DNA of 64,000 nucleotides from Bacillus taeanensis. GTDB lineage: Bacteria > Bacillota > Bacilli > Bacillales > UBA6769. How positions within the stretch are numbered: position 1 is the stretch's first letter; every line of letters starts with the position of its first letter. Of this stretch, positions 44,670 to 53,592 are shown one piece after another. The position numbers and the translations under genes were made by a program. Location: the NCBI RefSeq assembly GCF_003318295.1, contig NZ_QOCW01000027.1:1-64000 (forward strand). Reading direction: 5' to 3'. The notes under the pieces are model-generated. The model did no database searches. It was not told where the DNA came from and saw nothing but the letters and a program-made list of their open reading frames with translations.

Positions 44670-45161
44670 ATGAGTATGATCATGAAAGCAATTGACAAAT
44701 TCAATAAAGTACTCGGTGTTGTATTAGCCCTGTTATTAATGGTTATGTCAGCTGTTATTTTTTATCAAGTATTTTCAAGATTTGTGCTGAAAGACTCTTT
44801 AAGATGGTCGGAAGAATTAGCGAGATATATTATGGTATGGAGCGTTTTTATCGGTTCTGCCCTTGCGATTCGGAAGCTTGAATTAATATCAGTTGATGCC
44901 ATTAAAGAATTAATGTCTGACAAAGCAAAAGCACTTTTAAATGTCATCGTTTATCTTATTTGTATCGTCTTTTTAGCGGTATTAGTGAATTACGGATTTG
45001 AGATGGTAGGTAACGTAACAAAGCAAACATCACCAGCAATGAACATTTCAATGGCATGGGCCTATGCGGCGATTCCGGTTGGTTCGATTTTTATGATTAT
45101 TAACTGTGCGGCCGTGATTATTGACAATGCCATGAAGCTAAAGGGGGGCGCGAAACAATGA
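44670..45161 (+). CDS. TRAP transporter small permease (DctQ family)
   Basis: This 163-residue protein has four membrane helices. LRWSEELARYIMVWSVFIGS is the DctQ signature around the second helix. ATG 44670 is chosen because GGGGGAGG lies 6 bases upstream; a longer frame from 44619 runs through the stem-loop. Its TGA overlaps the ATG of the dctM-like gene (ATGA), indicating coupled translation. Confidence 0.9.
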   Translation: MSMIMKAIDKFNKVLGVVLALLLMVMSAVIFYQVFSRFVLKDSLRWSEELARYIMVWSVFIGSALAIRKLELISVDAIKELMSDKAKALLNVIVYLICIVFLAVLVNYGFEMVGNVTKQTSPAMNISMAWAYAAIPVGSIFMIINCAAVIIDNAMKLKGGAKQ

Positions 45162-46435
45162 CAATGACTTTATTAATTTCAATGCTGATTTTGTTTTTGT
45201 TAACCGTTCCCATTGCCCTTTCGATTGGTTTAGCTTCAACGATTGCGGTATGGTCGAGCGGGGACTTACCGCTGTTAGTACTTGTGCAGCGTATTTTTAC
45301 ATCGCTTGATTCGTTTCCATTAATGGCGATTCCATTCTTTATTTTAGCCGGTTCATTAATGGAAACAGGTGGTATTTCAAAGCGTCTCGTTCATTTTGCG
45401 AATACACTTGCTGGTTCAATGACAGGCGGTTTAGCCGGTGTAACGGTTATTACATCCATGTTCTTTGCAGCCATTTCTGGATCAAGTCCGGCCACTGTTG
45501 CAGCGATTGGTTCGATTATGATTCCAGCAATGGTAGCGCGCCACTATGATGTGAATTTCGCGGCAGCGATTCAATCAGTAGCGGGAGCACTCGGGGTTAT
45601 TATCCCGCCGAGTATTCCAATGATTCTTTATGGAGTCGTTGTTGGGGTATCAATTGGTGATTTATTTATTGCCGGTATTATTCCTGGCCTTTTAATTGGT
45701 TTTTCATTAATTTTAACAGCGTTTATTATTTCAAAACGACGCGGCTATAAAGGGGCCGAACATTTTACATGGCAGCAGCGCTTTGAGGCGTTTAAAAATG
45801 CGATTTTCGCTTTGTTAATGCCGATGATTATTCTTGGCGGAATTTACGGCGGAATTTTTACACCAACTGAAGCAGCGGTTGTCGCAGTCGCGTACGCATT
45901 AATTATCGGTCTTTTCGTTTATAAAGAAATTAAATTAAAAGACCTTATACCTGCATTTGTCAAATCAGGGATTACAACAGCGATTATTATGTTGATTATT
46001 GGTAATGCAGGTCTTTTAGGTTGGTTGTTAACAAAAGAACGAATCCCACAAACAGTGGCCCAGTCGTTTATTAGTTTTTCCGACAATCCATTAGTTTTCT
46101 TATTAATCGTCAACATCTTTTTACTTATTGTTGGCATGTTCTTTGAAACATCGGCATCTGTTATTATTCTCGCGCCAATTTTAGCGCCAATTGCGATTCA
46201 GCTCGGTGTTGATCCGGTTCATTTCGGAATTATTATGGTTGTCAACTTAGCGATTGGAATGGTAACACCGCCGCTTGGGGTAAACTTGTTCGTTGCCATG
46301 CAAATATCAAAAGTAAGACTTGAACAGCTTTCAAAAGCCGTGATTCCATTTTTAATTATTTTAATTGCGGATGTTCTTGTTATTAGTTATATACCAGAAA
46401 TTTCACTCTTTTTAGTGGAGCTATTAAAGAAGTAA
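45158..46435 (+). CDS. TRAP transporter large permease (DctM family)
   Basis: This 425-residue membrane protein with about twelve helices couples sodium flow to sugar-acid uptake. Family features are ISGSSPATVAAIGSIMIPAM, GVIIPPSIPMILYGVVVG and GGIFTPTEAAVVAVAYAL, with NLAIGMVTPPLGVNLFVAM near the end. It overlaps the dctQ-like gene by 4 bases. Length is typical. Confidence 0.95.
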   Translation: MTMTLLISMLILFLLTVPIALSIGLASTIAVWSSGDLPLLVLVQRIFTSLDSFPLMAIPFFILAGSLMETGGISKRLVHFANTLAGSMTGGLAGVTVITSMFFAAISGSSPATVAAIGSIMIPAMVARHYDVNFAAAIQSVAGALGVIIPPSIPMILYGVVVGVSIGDLFIAGIIPGLLIGFSLILTAFIISKRRGYKGAEHFTWQQRFEAFKNAIFALLMPMIILGGIYGGIFTPTEAAVVAVAYALIIGLFVYKEIKLKDLIPAFVKSGITTAIIMLIIGNAGLLGWLLTKERIPQTVAQSFISFSDNPLVFLLIVNIFLLIVGMFFETSASVIILAPILAPIAIQLGVDPVHFGIIMVVNLAIGMVTPPLGVNLFVAMQISKVRLEQLSKAVIPFLIILIADVLVISYIPEISLFLVELLKK

Positions 46436-46459
46436 ATAGTAAATAGGGGGCATACAATT

Positions 46460-47458
46460 ATGACTGCTAGTAAACCAGTAATTGCAATTACGATGGGAGA
46501 TCCATCAGGTGTTGGGCCTGAAATTATTGTGAAGTCGTTAAAAGATGAAGCCATTTATGACAAATGCCAGCCGTTTGTGATTGGCGATTTGAAAGTGTTA
46601 AAAAAAGCACTTGATGTTACAAATGTTAACCTTACATTAAACAGCATTTCACAGCCTGAAGAAGCGGCATACGAGTACGGAACCATTGATGTGCTTGATT
46701 TAGATCTTGTTTCTGAAGATTTACCATGGGGAGAAGTTTCTTCTGAAGCTGGTAATGCGGCGTTTCGTTATTTAGAAAAAGCGATCGCTTATGCAAACGA
46801 AGAAAAAATCCAAGGCATCTGTACAGCGCCGTTAAATAAAGAAGCGCTTCATAAAGCAGGTCATATTTACCCGGGTCATACAGAAATTTTAGCAGAACTG
46901 ACAAACACGAAAGATTTTGCGATGATGTTATCGGCGCCAGGGTTAAGAGTGATTCATGTGACTACACATATTGGTCTGATTGATGCGGTACACAAAATTA
47001 ATCCAGAGCGTCAATATACGGTGATTAAGCTTGCGCACGAAACCTTGCAAAAAGCAGGAATTGCCGCGCCAAAAATTGCGGTTTGCGGCATTAATCCGCA
47101 TGCTGGTGAAAACGGCTTGTTTGGAAATGGTGAAGAAGAAGAAAAAATCGTGCCAGCGGTAGAAAAAGCGCAAAGAGAAGGCATTGATGTAGTTGGACCG
47201 CTTCCGGCTGATACATTATTTTTTAGAGCGAAACGCGGCGATTTTGATATCGTTGTCGCGCAGTATCATGATCAAGGCCACGGACCTATTAAAGTGCTTG
47301 GCCTTGAATCAGGCGTAAATATTACGGTTGGTCTTCCAACCATTCGTACAAGCGTTGACCATGGTACAGCTTTTGATATCGCCGGCAAAAATATTGCTGA
47401 TGAATTGTCATTAAAAGAAGCGATGCGCATGGCGATTGAATTAGCACCGAGAAAATAG
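46460..47458 (+). CDS. PdxA-family dehydrogenase (PdxA2-type, four-carbon acid-sugar phosphate)
   Basis: This 332-residue NAD- and metal-dependent enzyme of the 4-hydroxythreonine-4-phosphate dehydrogenase family has ITMGDPSGVGPEIIVKSL, CTAPLNKEALHKAGHIYPGH and AQYHDQGHGPIKVLGLESGV, including the metal-binding His residues. In an operon with a DUF1537 kinase it is expected to oxidise and decarboxylate D-threonate/erythronate 4-phosphate to dihydroxyacetone phosphate. A pyridoxal-biosynthetic role is less likely because no other pdx gene is near. A terminator follows. Confidence 0.93.
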   Translation: MTASKPVIAITMGDPSGVGPEIIVKSLKDEAIYDKCQPFVIGDLKVLKKALDVTNVNLTLNSISQPEEAAYEYGTIDVLDLDLVSEDLPWGEVSSEAGNAAFRYLEKAIAYANEEKIQGICTAPLNKEALHKAGHIYPGHTEILAELTNTKDFAMMLSAPGLRVIHVTTHIGLIDAVHKINPERQYTVIKLAHETLQKAGIAAPKIAVCGINPHAGENGLFGNGEEEEKIVPAVEKAQREGIDVVGPLPADTLFFRAKRGDFDIVVAQYHDQGHGPIKVLGLESGVNITVGLPTIRTSVDHGTAFDIAGKNIADELSLKEAMRMAIELAPRK

Positions 47459-47476
47459 ATCAAGCTATGAAAAGAG

Positions 47477-47526
47477 AAGGATGGTTTAGCAAGAGATCAG
47501 CATAGGATTTCTTGCTATCCTTTTTT
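47477..47526 (+). terminator. Terminator after the pdxA-like gene
   Basis: AAGGATGGTTTAGCAAGA / TTCTTGCTATCCTT stem followed by TTTT. Confidence 0.8.
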
Positions 47527-47551
47527 CGTTTAAAAGAGGTGAAGAGTGCGG

Positions 47552-47689
47552 ATGGAGATGCTTAGTGATCAATTATTGATCAGAAGTTTCCAAAAAGCAG
47601 CTGAATTGCAGCTTCATAGTGATTTTGTTAGGCTTCTGACACAGGAAATGAAGAGAAGAAATTTATTTGTTTTATCGAAAGAATCATAA
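47552..47689 (+). CDS. sda: Sda, inhibitor of sporulation histidine kinases
   Basis: This 45-residue protein with the helical-hairpin pattern of Sda reads MLSDQLLIRSFQKAAELQLH, then SDFVRLLTQEMKRRNLFVLS. Sda blocks KinA autophosphorylation to hold back sporulation when replication is disturbed. AAGAGGTGAAG precedes ATG 47552 (ATG 47558 is an alternative start). It lies between the pdxA-like and larA-like genes, an unusual place. No TTATNCACA DnaA box is visible in the 90 bases upstream, unlike B. subtilis sda. Confidence 0.88.
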   Translation: MEMLSDQLLIRSFQKAAELQLHSDFVRLLTQEMKRRNLFVLSKES

Positions 47690-47728
47690 TAGGTAGCGGG
47701 TGTTTTATTTTGAAAAGGAGTGGAAGAA

Positions 47729-48976
47729 ATGGGTTTTCCGAGGTTTGCAAAAATTAAACAAACGTTTCATGTTGAAAGTCTTACAAATATTCCAGCAGTT
47801 ATGGCCGAGCAGTTTCAATCAGTCCGAGCAGATGAGAAAATTAAGCCGGGCATGGAAATTGCGATTACAGTGGGGAGCCGCGGCATTGCAAATATTCCGC
47901 TGATTGTAAAAAGTACGGCAGAAGAAATTAAAAAGCGCGGTGCAACACCGTTTATTATTCCAGCAATGGGCAGTCACGGCGGAGCAACGGCTGAAGGACA
48001 AATTGAAGTGCTTGACGGACTTGGCGTAACAGAGGAATCAACAGGTTGTGAAATTCGTTCTTCAATGGATGTTGTCGAAATTGGCGAAACGTCTGCCGGC
48101 ATTCCGGTTTATATTGATCAACATGCCTATAATGCAGATGGTATTATCGTCATGGGACGCGTAAAGCCGCACACCGATTTTAAAAAAGAAATTGAAAGTG
48201 GCGTTTTAAAGATGGCCTCGATTGGAATGGGCAAACATAAACAAGCGCTTGCTCTTCATACATACGGCATTAAAGGAATTCGCGATATGATGCCTGAAGT
48301 TGGAAAAGCAGCGATTAAAAACTCCAATACATTGTTTGGGGTAGCGATTGTTGAAAATGCTCATGAAGAAACCGCGATTATTGAAGCGATTGAACCTGAA
48401 GAAATTGAAGCACGCGAAAAAGAGCTTCTTCGCCAAGCATTTGACTTAATGCCGAGTTTACCTGTTAAGGAAATGGACATTTTAATCGTTGATGAAATTG
48501 GTAAAAACTACAGCGGTACAGGGATGGATACAAATATTATCGGCCGGATCCGCGTCCTTGGCGTCGAAGAACCGAAAAGTCCTTCTATTAAATACTTAAT
48601 CGCGTCAAACTTAAGTGAAGCAAGTCACGGCAATGCATTAGGCATTGGTCTTGCCGATCTTACCACAAAGCGCTTATTTGAAAAAATCGATCTAAAAACA
48701 ATGAATGAAAATGTTGTCACAAGTACCTTCTTAGATCGCGCAAAAATTCCGATCGTTTTAGAAAACGATAGAGAAGCATTAAAAGCGGCACTGCGCGCAA
48801 ACTGGGGCGTGGAAGACGAAGACGCCCGCATCGTCCGCATTCCAAACACCCTTCATATCGGGGAACTTTATGTATCAGAAGCGATTTATCATGAAGTGAA
48901 AAATCAAGAAAACATTGAGATTATTGAAGAATTAACTGAAATGAAATTTGATGAGAATGGTTATCTAGGGGTCTGA
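47729..48976 (+). CDS. LarA-family nickel-pincer racemase/epimerase (DUF2088), probable sugar-acid 2-epimerase
   Basis: This 415-residue protein has the LarA fold. Candidate active-site residues are Arg51 (VGSRGIAN), His83 (MGSHGGAT), His148 (RVKPHTDFK), Lys161 (SGVLKM, probable pincer-cofactor lysine) and His170/His177 (probable nickel ligand). LarA proteins invert the C2 configuration of 2-hydroxyacids. Beside a threonate/erythronate kinase and importer, a 2-epimerase of four-carbon sugar acids is likely (inference). ATG 47729 is chosen with AAAGGAG 8 bases upstream; GTG 47720 overlaps the SD. Its stop codon lies inside a REP-like element. Confidence 0.85.
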   Translation: MGFPRFAKIKQTFHVESLTNIPAVMAEQFQSVRADEKIKPGMEIAITVGSRGIANIPLIVKSTAEEIKKRGATPFIIPAMGSHGGATAEGQIEVLDGLGVTEESTGCEIRSSMDVVEIGETSAGIPVYIDQHAYNADGIIVMGRVKPHTDFKKEIESGVLKMASIGMGKHKQALALHTYGIKGIRDMMPEVGKAAIKNSNTLFGVAIVENAHEETAIIEAIEPEEIEAREKELLRQAFDLMPSLPVKEMDILIVDEIGKNYSGTGMDTNIIGRIRVLGVEEPKSPSIKYLIASNLSEASHGNALGIGLADLTTKRLFEKIDLKTMNENVVTSTFLDRAKIPIVLENDREALKAALRANWGVEDEDARIVRIPNTLHIGELYVSEAIYHEVKNQENIEIIEELTEMKFDENGYLGV

Positions 48977-49037
48977 CCCCGCAAAAAGACAAATTCCTTA
49001 TTTTTTCCACCTCAAATGGACAAAATAAGGAATTTTT
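48968..49037 (+). repeat. REP-like element, copy 10 of 12, doubling as terminator
   Basis: GGGGTCTGACCCC and GCAAAAAGACA, then a perfectly paired AAATTCCTTATTTT / AAAATAAGGAATTT stem followed by TTTATTT. The head supplies the TGA stop of the larA-like gene; the stem plus T-run can act as its terminator. Confidence 0.85.
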
Positions 49038-49107
49038 TATTTAAAAATTTCAAATAACAATTACAATAAAAGATAAGGAAGTGTAAAAAAGAGAGGGAGA
49101 AGCGGTT

Positions 49108-50268
49108 ATGAAGAAATCATTATTTTATCTTACATTTTTAGTGCTTATTTTAATTCTTTCAAGTTATTCGATTATTACGAATGAGCCGGTTGTTGATGAG
49201 ACGCCGATTGTCGTAAAAGAAGAAGCATCAGAACAAGAAGCAGAAGAAAAAGGGAGTACCGAGGAAGAAAAGCCTGCTCCTGCTGGGTCAACGGCAACAC
49301 TCGCTGCGATTGGCGATATTTTAATTCATGACCGTGTTTATGATCTTGCAGAAGTAGGAAATGGAGTCTATGATTTTATGCCGATGCTTGCGCCGGTTCA
49401 ACCGTATATAGGAGAAGCTGATATTACCGTTGCCAATCAAGAGACGATGATTGGGGGAGTGGACCTAGGTCTTTCCAGTTATCCTTCTTTTAACAGTCCA
49501 TATGAAGTGGGCGATGCTTTACAGGAAAGCGGCGTTGATCTTGTCACACTTGCAAATAATCATACATTAGACCGTGGTGAAAACGTGATTCAAAGCGCGC
49601 TTTCTTATTGGGATACACTCGGTATTCCGTACACAGGTTCATTCGAATCAGCAGAAGATCAACAAACGATTCGAACGATTGAAAAAAATGGGATCGTGTT
49701 TTCATTTTTAGCGTATACGTACGGAACAAATGGTATTCCAGTGCCGGCGGACAAGCCTTATTTAGTCAATTTAATTGACTGGCCGAAAATGGAACAGGAG
49801 ATTATAAAAGCAAAACAGCAATCAGATGTTGTCGTCGTGAGTCTTCATTTTGGACAGGAATATGAAAGAATGCCAAACGAGATGCAAAAAGAACTGGCCC
49901 ATCAAGCAGCCAATACGGGTGCTGATATTGTAATTGGCCACCACCCACATGTTCTGCAGCCGCTTGAATGGGTAGAAAGAGAAGACGGGACAAGGGCATT
50001 TATCGCTTATTCACTTGGTAACTTTTTATCAGGGCAAAAGTGGGATTATAAAGATATTGGCGGAATTATGCAAATAAAAGTAGAGAAAACAGAAGCAAAC
50101 GGTGAAGAAACAATTGAATTGAAAGAACCGGCATTCGTGCCAACTTTTGTTGAACAAGGATATGTGGTATATCCTCTAAAAGACGTCGAGGGAAAAGAAG
50201 CAGTATATGAAGAAATCAAAACACATATGAGTCAGTGGATGCCGGAACTGCAGTTTTCACTCGAATAA
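49108..50268 (+). CDS. CapA-family protein (PGA_cap, metallophosphatase-like)
   Basis: This 386-residue protein has an N-terminal membrane anchor (residues 5-23), an acidic linker (EEASEQEAEEKGSTEEEKP) and a CapA domain with AAIGDILIHDRVYD, ITVANQETMIGG, VTLANNHTLDRGEN and DIVIGHHPHVLQPLEW. CapA proteins take part in poly-gamma-glutamate capsule export in B. anthracis. capB/capC are absent here, so this is one of the many solitary relatives whose role is unclear. Confidence 0.9.
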   Translation: MKKSLFYLTFLVLILILSSYSIITNEPVVDETPIVVKEEASEQEAEEKGSTEEEKPAPAGSTATLAAIGDILIHDRVYDLAEVGNGVYDFMPMLAPVQPYIGEADITVANQETMIGGVDLGLSSYPSFNSPYEVGDALQESGVDLVTLANNHTLDRGENVIQSALSYWDTLGIPYTGSFESAEDQQTIRTIEKNGIVFSFLAYTYGTNGIPVPADKPYLVNLIDWPKMEQEIIKAKQQSDVVVVSLHFGQEYERMPNEMQKELAHQAANTGADIVIGHHPHVLQPLEWVEREDGTRAFIAYSLGNFLSGQKWDYKDIGGIMQIKVEKTEANGEETIELKEPAFVPTFVEQGYVVYPLKDVEGKEAVYEEIKTHMSQWMPELQFSLE

Positions 50269-50311
50269 TTTTTAGGTTTCGCATTTAAAAAACAGGGTAT
50301 ATAAAATGAAA

Positions 50312-50357
50312 TGAACATGTGTGTGCGTTTAAGTTTACATACATGTTCATTTTTAGA
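50312..50357 (+). terminator. Rho-independent terminator after capA-like gene
   Basis: AATGAACATGTGTG / TACATACATGTTCATT stem and TTTAG. Confidence 0.75.
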
Positions 50358-50370
50358 AAAACTATATATA

Positions 50371-50385
50371 TTGAAAGCGTTTTCT
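50371..50385. promoter_or_regulatory. cre-like site
   Basis: TTGAAAGCGTTTTCT matches the CcpA consensus except the last base; 72 bases before the small gene at 50457. Confidence 0.5.
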
Positions 50386-50456
50386 TAAACTATTTATCAT
50401 AGCTGGCTAAAATAGAGAACATGCATTTTTATTAGAGAGCAAGAGGAGAGGGTGCT

Positions 50457-50588
50457 GTGGAGACTCAAGGCGATTTTTTGATTGGATTACTCTGGGGGAC
50501 TTCTTTAAGCATTCCTTTATGGCTCTCGATTTTTGGCTGGATAAAATTACTTCATAGTATGTTATCTGGGTTAAATATAGGTTTTTAA
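50457..50588 (+). CDS. 43-residue single-helix membrane peptide
   Basis: GTG 50457 follows AAGAGGAGAGGG and opens a frame ending at TAA 50588. It encodes METQGDFLIGLLWGTSLSIP, then a hydrophobic stretch WLSIFGWIKLLHSMLSGL. One or two membrane passes are likely. The cre-like site upstream and terminator downstream (50605) make a separate unit plausible. Not a recognised family. Confidence 0.55.
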   Translation: METQGDFLIGLLWGTSLSIPLWLSIFGWIKLLHSMLSGLNIGF

Positions 50589-50604
50589 ATTGTAAACGAC
50601 GGGC

Positions 50605-50641
50605 AATGCACATTTCGTTTGCTGCATTGCTTTTTTGTTTT
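50605..50641 (+). terminator. Terminator after the small membrane peptide gene
   Basis: GCAATGCA / TGCATTGC stem followed by TTTTTTGTTTTT. Confidence 0.8.
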
Positions 50642-50778
50642 TACATAGTGAACAGCGAATCATTTATTTATAAGCGTTTCAGTTGAATGAAAGCCTCTTA
50701 TAAGTAATAGGTGCTTATTCAACTATGCTATAATTTATTCAAATTTAATAGGAACTTGCAAAAGGAGTGGAACCAAAG

Positions 50779-51639
50779 GTGGAAGCAATCGATCCATTGG
50801 CAGTACTAGGTCAAAAAATTATTGAAAACAGCTATGCAATCGCTGTAAATGCGAAAAAACTTCGAGCAAATGAAGATTTAGACTATCAAAAAATGGCTGC
50901 ACAGGAAAAATTCCAAACCATTACAGAAAAAGATGCAGAAGAGCTATCCGTTCAGTTTGTTTCTTATCTTGGTGAAGCATTGTTTAAAGAGAAAGATGAA
51001 GTATTTGACAAGGTATCGAGCTGGGGAAAACGTGCGGGAGAAATTGCCGTTTCTGAAAAACTGCCGCTCGAGGAATCCTTAAAAGGGACAGGTTTTTTTC
51101 GAATGGCCATTTGGGAGTTTATTGATCAAGAAAGTGAATCACTTGATTTGTCCGCTAAAGAGCTGTTAAAAGCAGGGGCGATTATTGATCCGCTTTTAGA
51201 TCAATGTGTGTACTGTTTTAGCTTAGCTTATGTGAAAAGCTATAACGATAATTTAAAAAAAGCGCAGGATACCATTCTTGAATTAACCGTTCCAATTGTA
51301 CCGCTTAGCGATGATGTTGCGGTCGTGCCTTTAGTTGGCAATATTGAAGAAGATCGTCTTCAATATTTAATGAGCACAACTCTTCATCGCAGTATTGAGC
51401 TGAAGGTTAGTTATTTAATATTAGATGTGTCAGGTGTTCCTGTTGTGGATACGAATACAGCCAAATACATTATGGATGTCATTAAGGCGCTTGAACTTAT
51501 TGGGGTTGAAGCGAAAATTACAGGCATTCGTCCCACAATTGCACAGACGGTTACAAGTCTTGGCATTGAATTTAAAAATATTGATACATACTCTACCTTA
51601 AAGCAGGCATTAAACGACATTGGCTTTATTAAAAACTAA
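50779..51639 (+). CDS. RsbR-family stressosome co-antagonist (STAS domain)
   Basis: This 286-residue protein has an N-terminal helical (non-haem globin-like) sensor domain and a C-terminal STAS domain starting near VPIVPLSDDVAVVPLVG. Threonines at the RsbT phosphorylation positions are kept: VPVVDTNTAKYIM and GIRPTIAQTVTSLG. RsbR proteins form the stressosome that controls sigma-B. No rsbS/rsbT neighbours are present, as for B. subtilis RsbRB-RD. GTG 50779 is the likely start (AAAGGAG 11 bases before); a GTG at 50767 overlaps the SD. Confidence 0.9.
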   Translation: MEAIDPLAVLGQKIIENSYAIAVNAKKLRANEDLDYQKMAAQEKFQTITEKDAEELSVQFVSYLGEALFKEKDEVFDKVSSWGKRAGEIAVSEKLPLEESLKGTGFFRMAIWEFIDQESESLDLSAKELLKAGAIIDPLLDQCVYCFSLAYVKSYNDNLKKAQDTILELTVPIVPLSDDVAVVPLVGNIEEDRLQYLMSTTLHRSIELKVSYLILDVSGVPVVDTNTAKYIMDVIKALELIGVEAKITGIRPTIAQTVTSLGIEFKNIDTYSTLKQALNDIGFIKN

Positions 51640-51725
51640 CTATTTATGAAGAAATAAGGCTGTTCTTCATTTATTTTAAGTAAGCAATCTCGTTTTTCCC
51701 CTCTAAAAGCGGCTTACTAATATTT

Positions 51726-51775
51726 CTTGTAAGGAATTCTTACAAATATCAAGATTTTTTTGATGGATATTTGTA
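51726..51775. promoter_or_regulatory. Two inverted repeats before the BH0509-like gene
   Basis: TTGTAAG-GAATT-CTTACAA (51726-51744) is followed by TTACAAATATC...GATATTTGTAA (about 51740-51773). Possible operator or overlapping hairpins in the promoter region of the gene at 51828. Confidence 0.35.
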
Positions 51776-51827
51776 ATATTATTTACAACAAATCGATTTT
51801 AATAAAGCCAATTAAGGGGATGAGAAA

Positions 51828-51971
51828 ATGAAACGAGAAGTTCGCAACTATATGGAAAACTTTTTGTCCACAAAAACAACCCTTCATCATCAAAAGATCG
51901 TGACGATGACGGATCGAGAAATTGATTATTACTTTTGGCTTTATGGAGATGAAAAGGATACAGCTGTTTAG
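51828..51971 (+). CDS. BH0509-like small protein, copy 1
   Basis: This 47-residue protein reads MKREVRNYMENFLSTKTTLH, then KIVTMTDREIDYYFWLYGDE. It is clearly related to the protein at 62278 (RQVRNHMVEFL, KTT, MTDAEVEYYHWLY). The MTDxExxYYxWLY core resembles BH0509-family small proteins of Bacilli, whose function is unknown. AAGGGGATGAG precedes the ATG, and a strong terminator follows at 51985. Confidence 0.7.
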   Translation: MKREVRNYMENFLSTKTTLHHQKIVTMTDREIDYYFWLYGDEKDTAV

Positions 51972-51984
51972 CGATTAATAAATG

Positions 51985-52030
51985 AGGTTCAGGCATTTAT
52001 CCATGATGGATGCCTGAACCTATTCTTTTG
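51985..52030 (+). terminator. Rho-independent terminator
   Basis: AGGTTCAGGCA / TGCCTGAACCT stem followed by ATTCTTTTG. Confidence 0.85.
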
Positions 52031-52109
52031 TGGGGCGCATGTCTTGATAGTGATTGGACAAATTAAAGAAAAAGAGTCTCAAAGTCAATTCGTCGGGGTG
52101 TGAAGGTTT

Positions 52110-53540
52110 GTGAAACAAGAATGGTTTGGACATATAAAAGGAGATATTTTAGCAGGGATTGTCGTGGCGCTTGCTTTAATTCCAGAGGCGCTTGCGTTTT
52201 CGATTATTGCTGGCGTGGATCCAATGGTTGGACTGCATGCCTCGTTTTTAATTGCGGTTATTCTTTCATTTGCCGGCGGACGACCTGCGATGATTTCCGC
52301 GGCAACAGGAGCGATGGCGCTTGTGATGGTAACGCTTGTTGCCGATTATGGGGTTGAGTATTTATTTGCGGCAACGATTTTAACAGGTCTTCTACAAATC
52401 CTCTTTGGGATTTTTAAATTGGCGCGTTTTATGAAGTTTATTCCACGTTCTGTAATGGTGGGATTTGTCAATGCTTTAGCGATTTTAATTTTCACTTCCC
52501 AACTCCCTCATTTTGCGGGAGAGCAGCTTGAAATGTATATCATGGTTGCGGCATCTCTTGCAATTATTTATTTTTTACCATTAGCAACAAAAGCGGTACC
52601 ATCTCCATTGATTGCGATTATTGTCGTAACGATTTTTGCGATTTCGAGCGGCAGTGAGGTGCGGACAGTAGGAGATATGGGCGCATTAAAACAAGAGCTG
52701 CCGCTGTTTTCGCTGCCGGAAGTGCCATTCAATTTTGAAACCCTTTCAATTATTTTTCCGTATTCCCTTGCCTTATCAATTGTTGGGTTATTAGAAAGTC
52801 TTCTTACTGCTTCAATTGTTGATGATATGACAGATACAGACAGCGATAAAAATCGAGAAAGCAGCGGCCAAGGAATTGCAAATACTGTCACAGGATTTTT
52901 TGGAGGGATGGCAGGATGCGCGATGATTGGACAATCGGTTATTAACGTAAAGTCAGGGGGGCGGGGAAGGCTCTCCACCTTTATCGCAGGGATGTTTTTA
53001 ATGTTTTTAATTCTTGTTTTAGGGGAATGGGTGGTACAGATTCCGATGGCGGCTTTAGTTGGCGTGATGTTTATGGTTTCCTTCAGTACATTTGATTGGT
53101 CCTCTTTAAAAAATTTAGCCCGGATGCCAAGAGCGGATGCTGTTGTAATGGTCGTAACCGTTGTTACTGTTGTGCTTACCCATGACCTTTCAAAAGGTGT
53201 TCTTGCCGGGGTAGTATTAAGTGCCCTGTTTTTTGCTAATAATGTATCTAAAATCAAAGTGGAAAACGAATTCATTGAAGAAAGAGACAAAACCGTTTAC
53301 TACATCTATGGTCAGCTCTTTTTTGCCTCGGTCACTGATTTGTTAGCTTCCTTTGATTTTAAAGAAAACAGCGCATACGTTGAGCTTGATTTAACAGAAG
53401 CGCAAATTTGGGATGATTCTGCGGTCGGAGCGATTGATAAAATCATTACAAAATTTAAAGAGCAAGATGCCGCGGTCACGATTACAGGATTGAATAAAAA
53501 AAGCTCAAAACTGCTTGAAAAGTTATCAATTTATTATTAA
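52110..53540 (+). CDS. SulP-family anion transporter with C-terminal STAS domain
   Basis: This 476-residue protein has ten to twelve helices ([39 protein letters not shown]) and a shortened STAS domain (residues ~395-476, [20 protein letters not shown]). SulP proteins carry sulfate, bicarbonate or dicarboxylates; the substrate here is open. It starts at GTG 52110. The UspA-like gene begins 52 bases later, a common pairing. Confidence 0.92.
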   Translation: MKQEWFGHIKGDILAGIVVALALIPEALAFSIIAGVDPMVGLHASFLIAVILSFAGGRPAMISAATGAMALVMVTLVADYGVEYLFAATILTGLLQILFGIFKLARFMKFIPRSVMVGFVNALAILIFTSQLPHFAGEQLEMYIMVAASLAIIYFLPLATKAVPSPLIAIIVVTIFAISSGSEVRTVGDMGALKQELPLFSLPEVPFNFETLSIIFPYSLALSIVGLLESLLTASIVDDMTDTDSDKNRESSGQGIANTVTGFFGGMAGCAMIGQSVINVKSGGRGRLSTFIAGMFLMFLILVLGEWVVQIPMAALVGVMFMVSFSTFDWSSLKNLARMPRADAVVMVVTVVTVVLTHDLSKGVLAGVVLSALFFANNVSKIKVENEFIEERDKTVYYIYGQLFFASVTDLLASFDFKENSAYVELDLTEAQIWDDSAVGAIDKIITKFKEQDAAVTITGLNKKSSKLLEKLSIYY

Positions 53541-53592
53541 ATGTTTTTGCAATGAGTCGGATAAGGATTGTAGTGGATGGGAGGCGTGTCAA

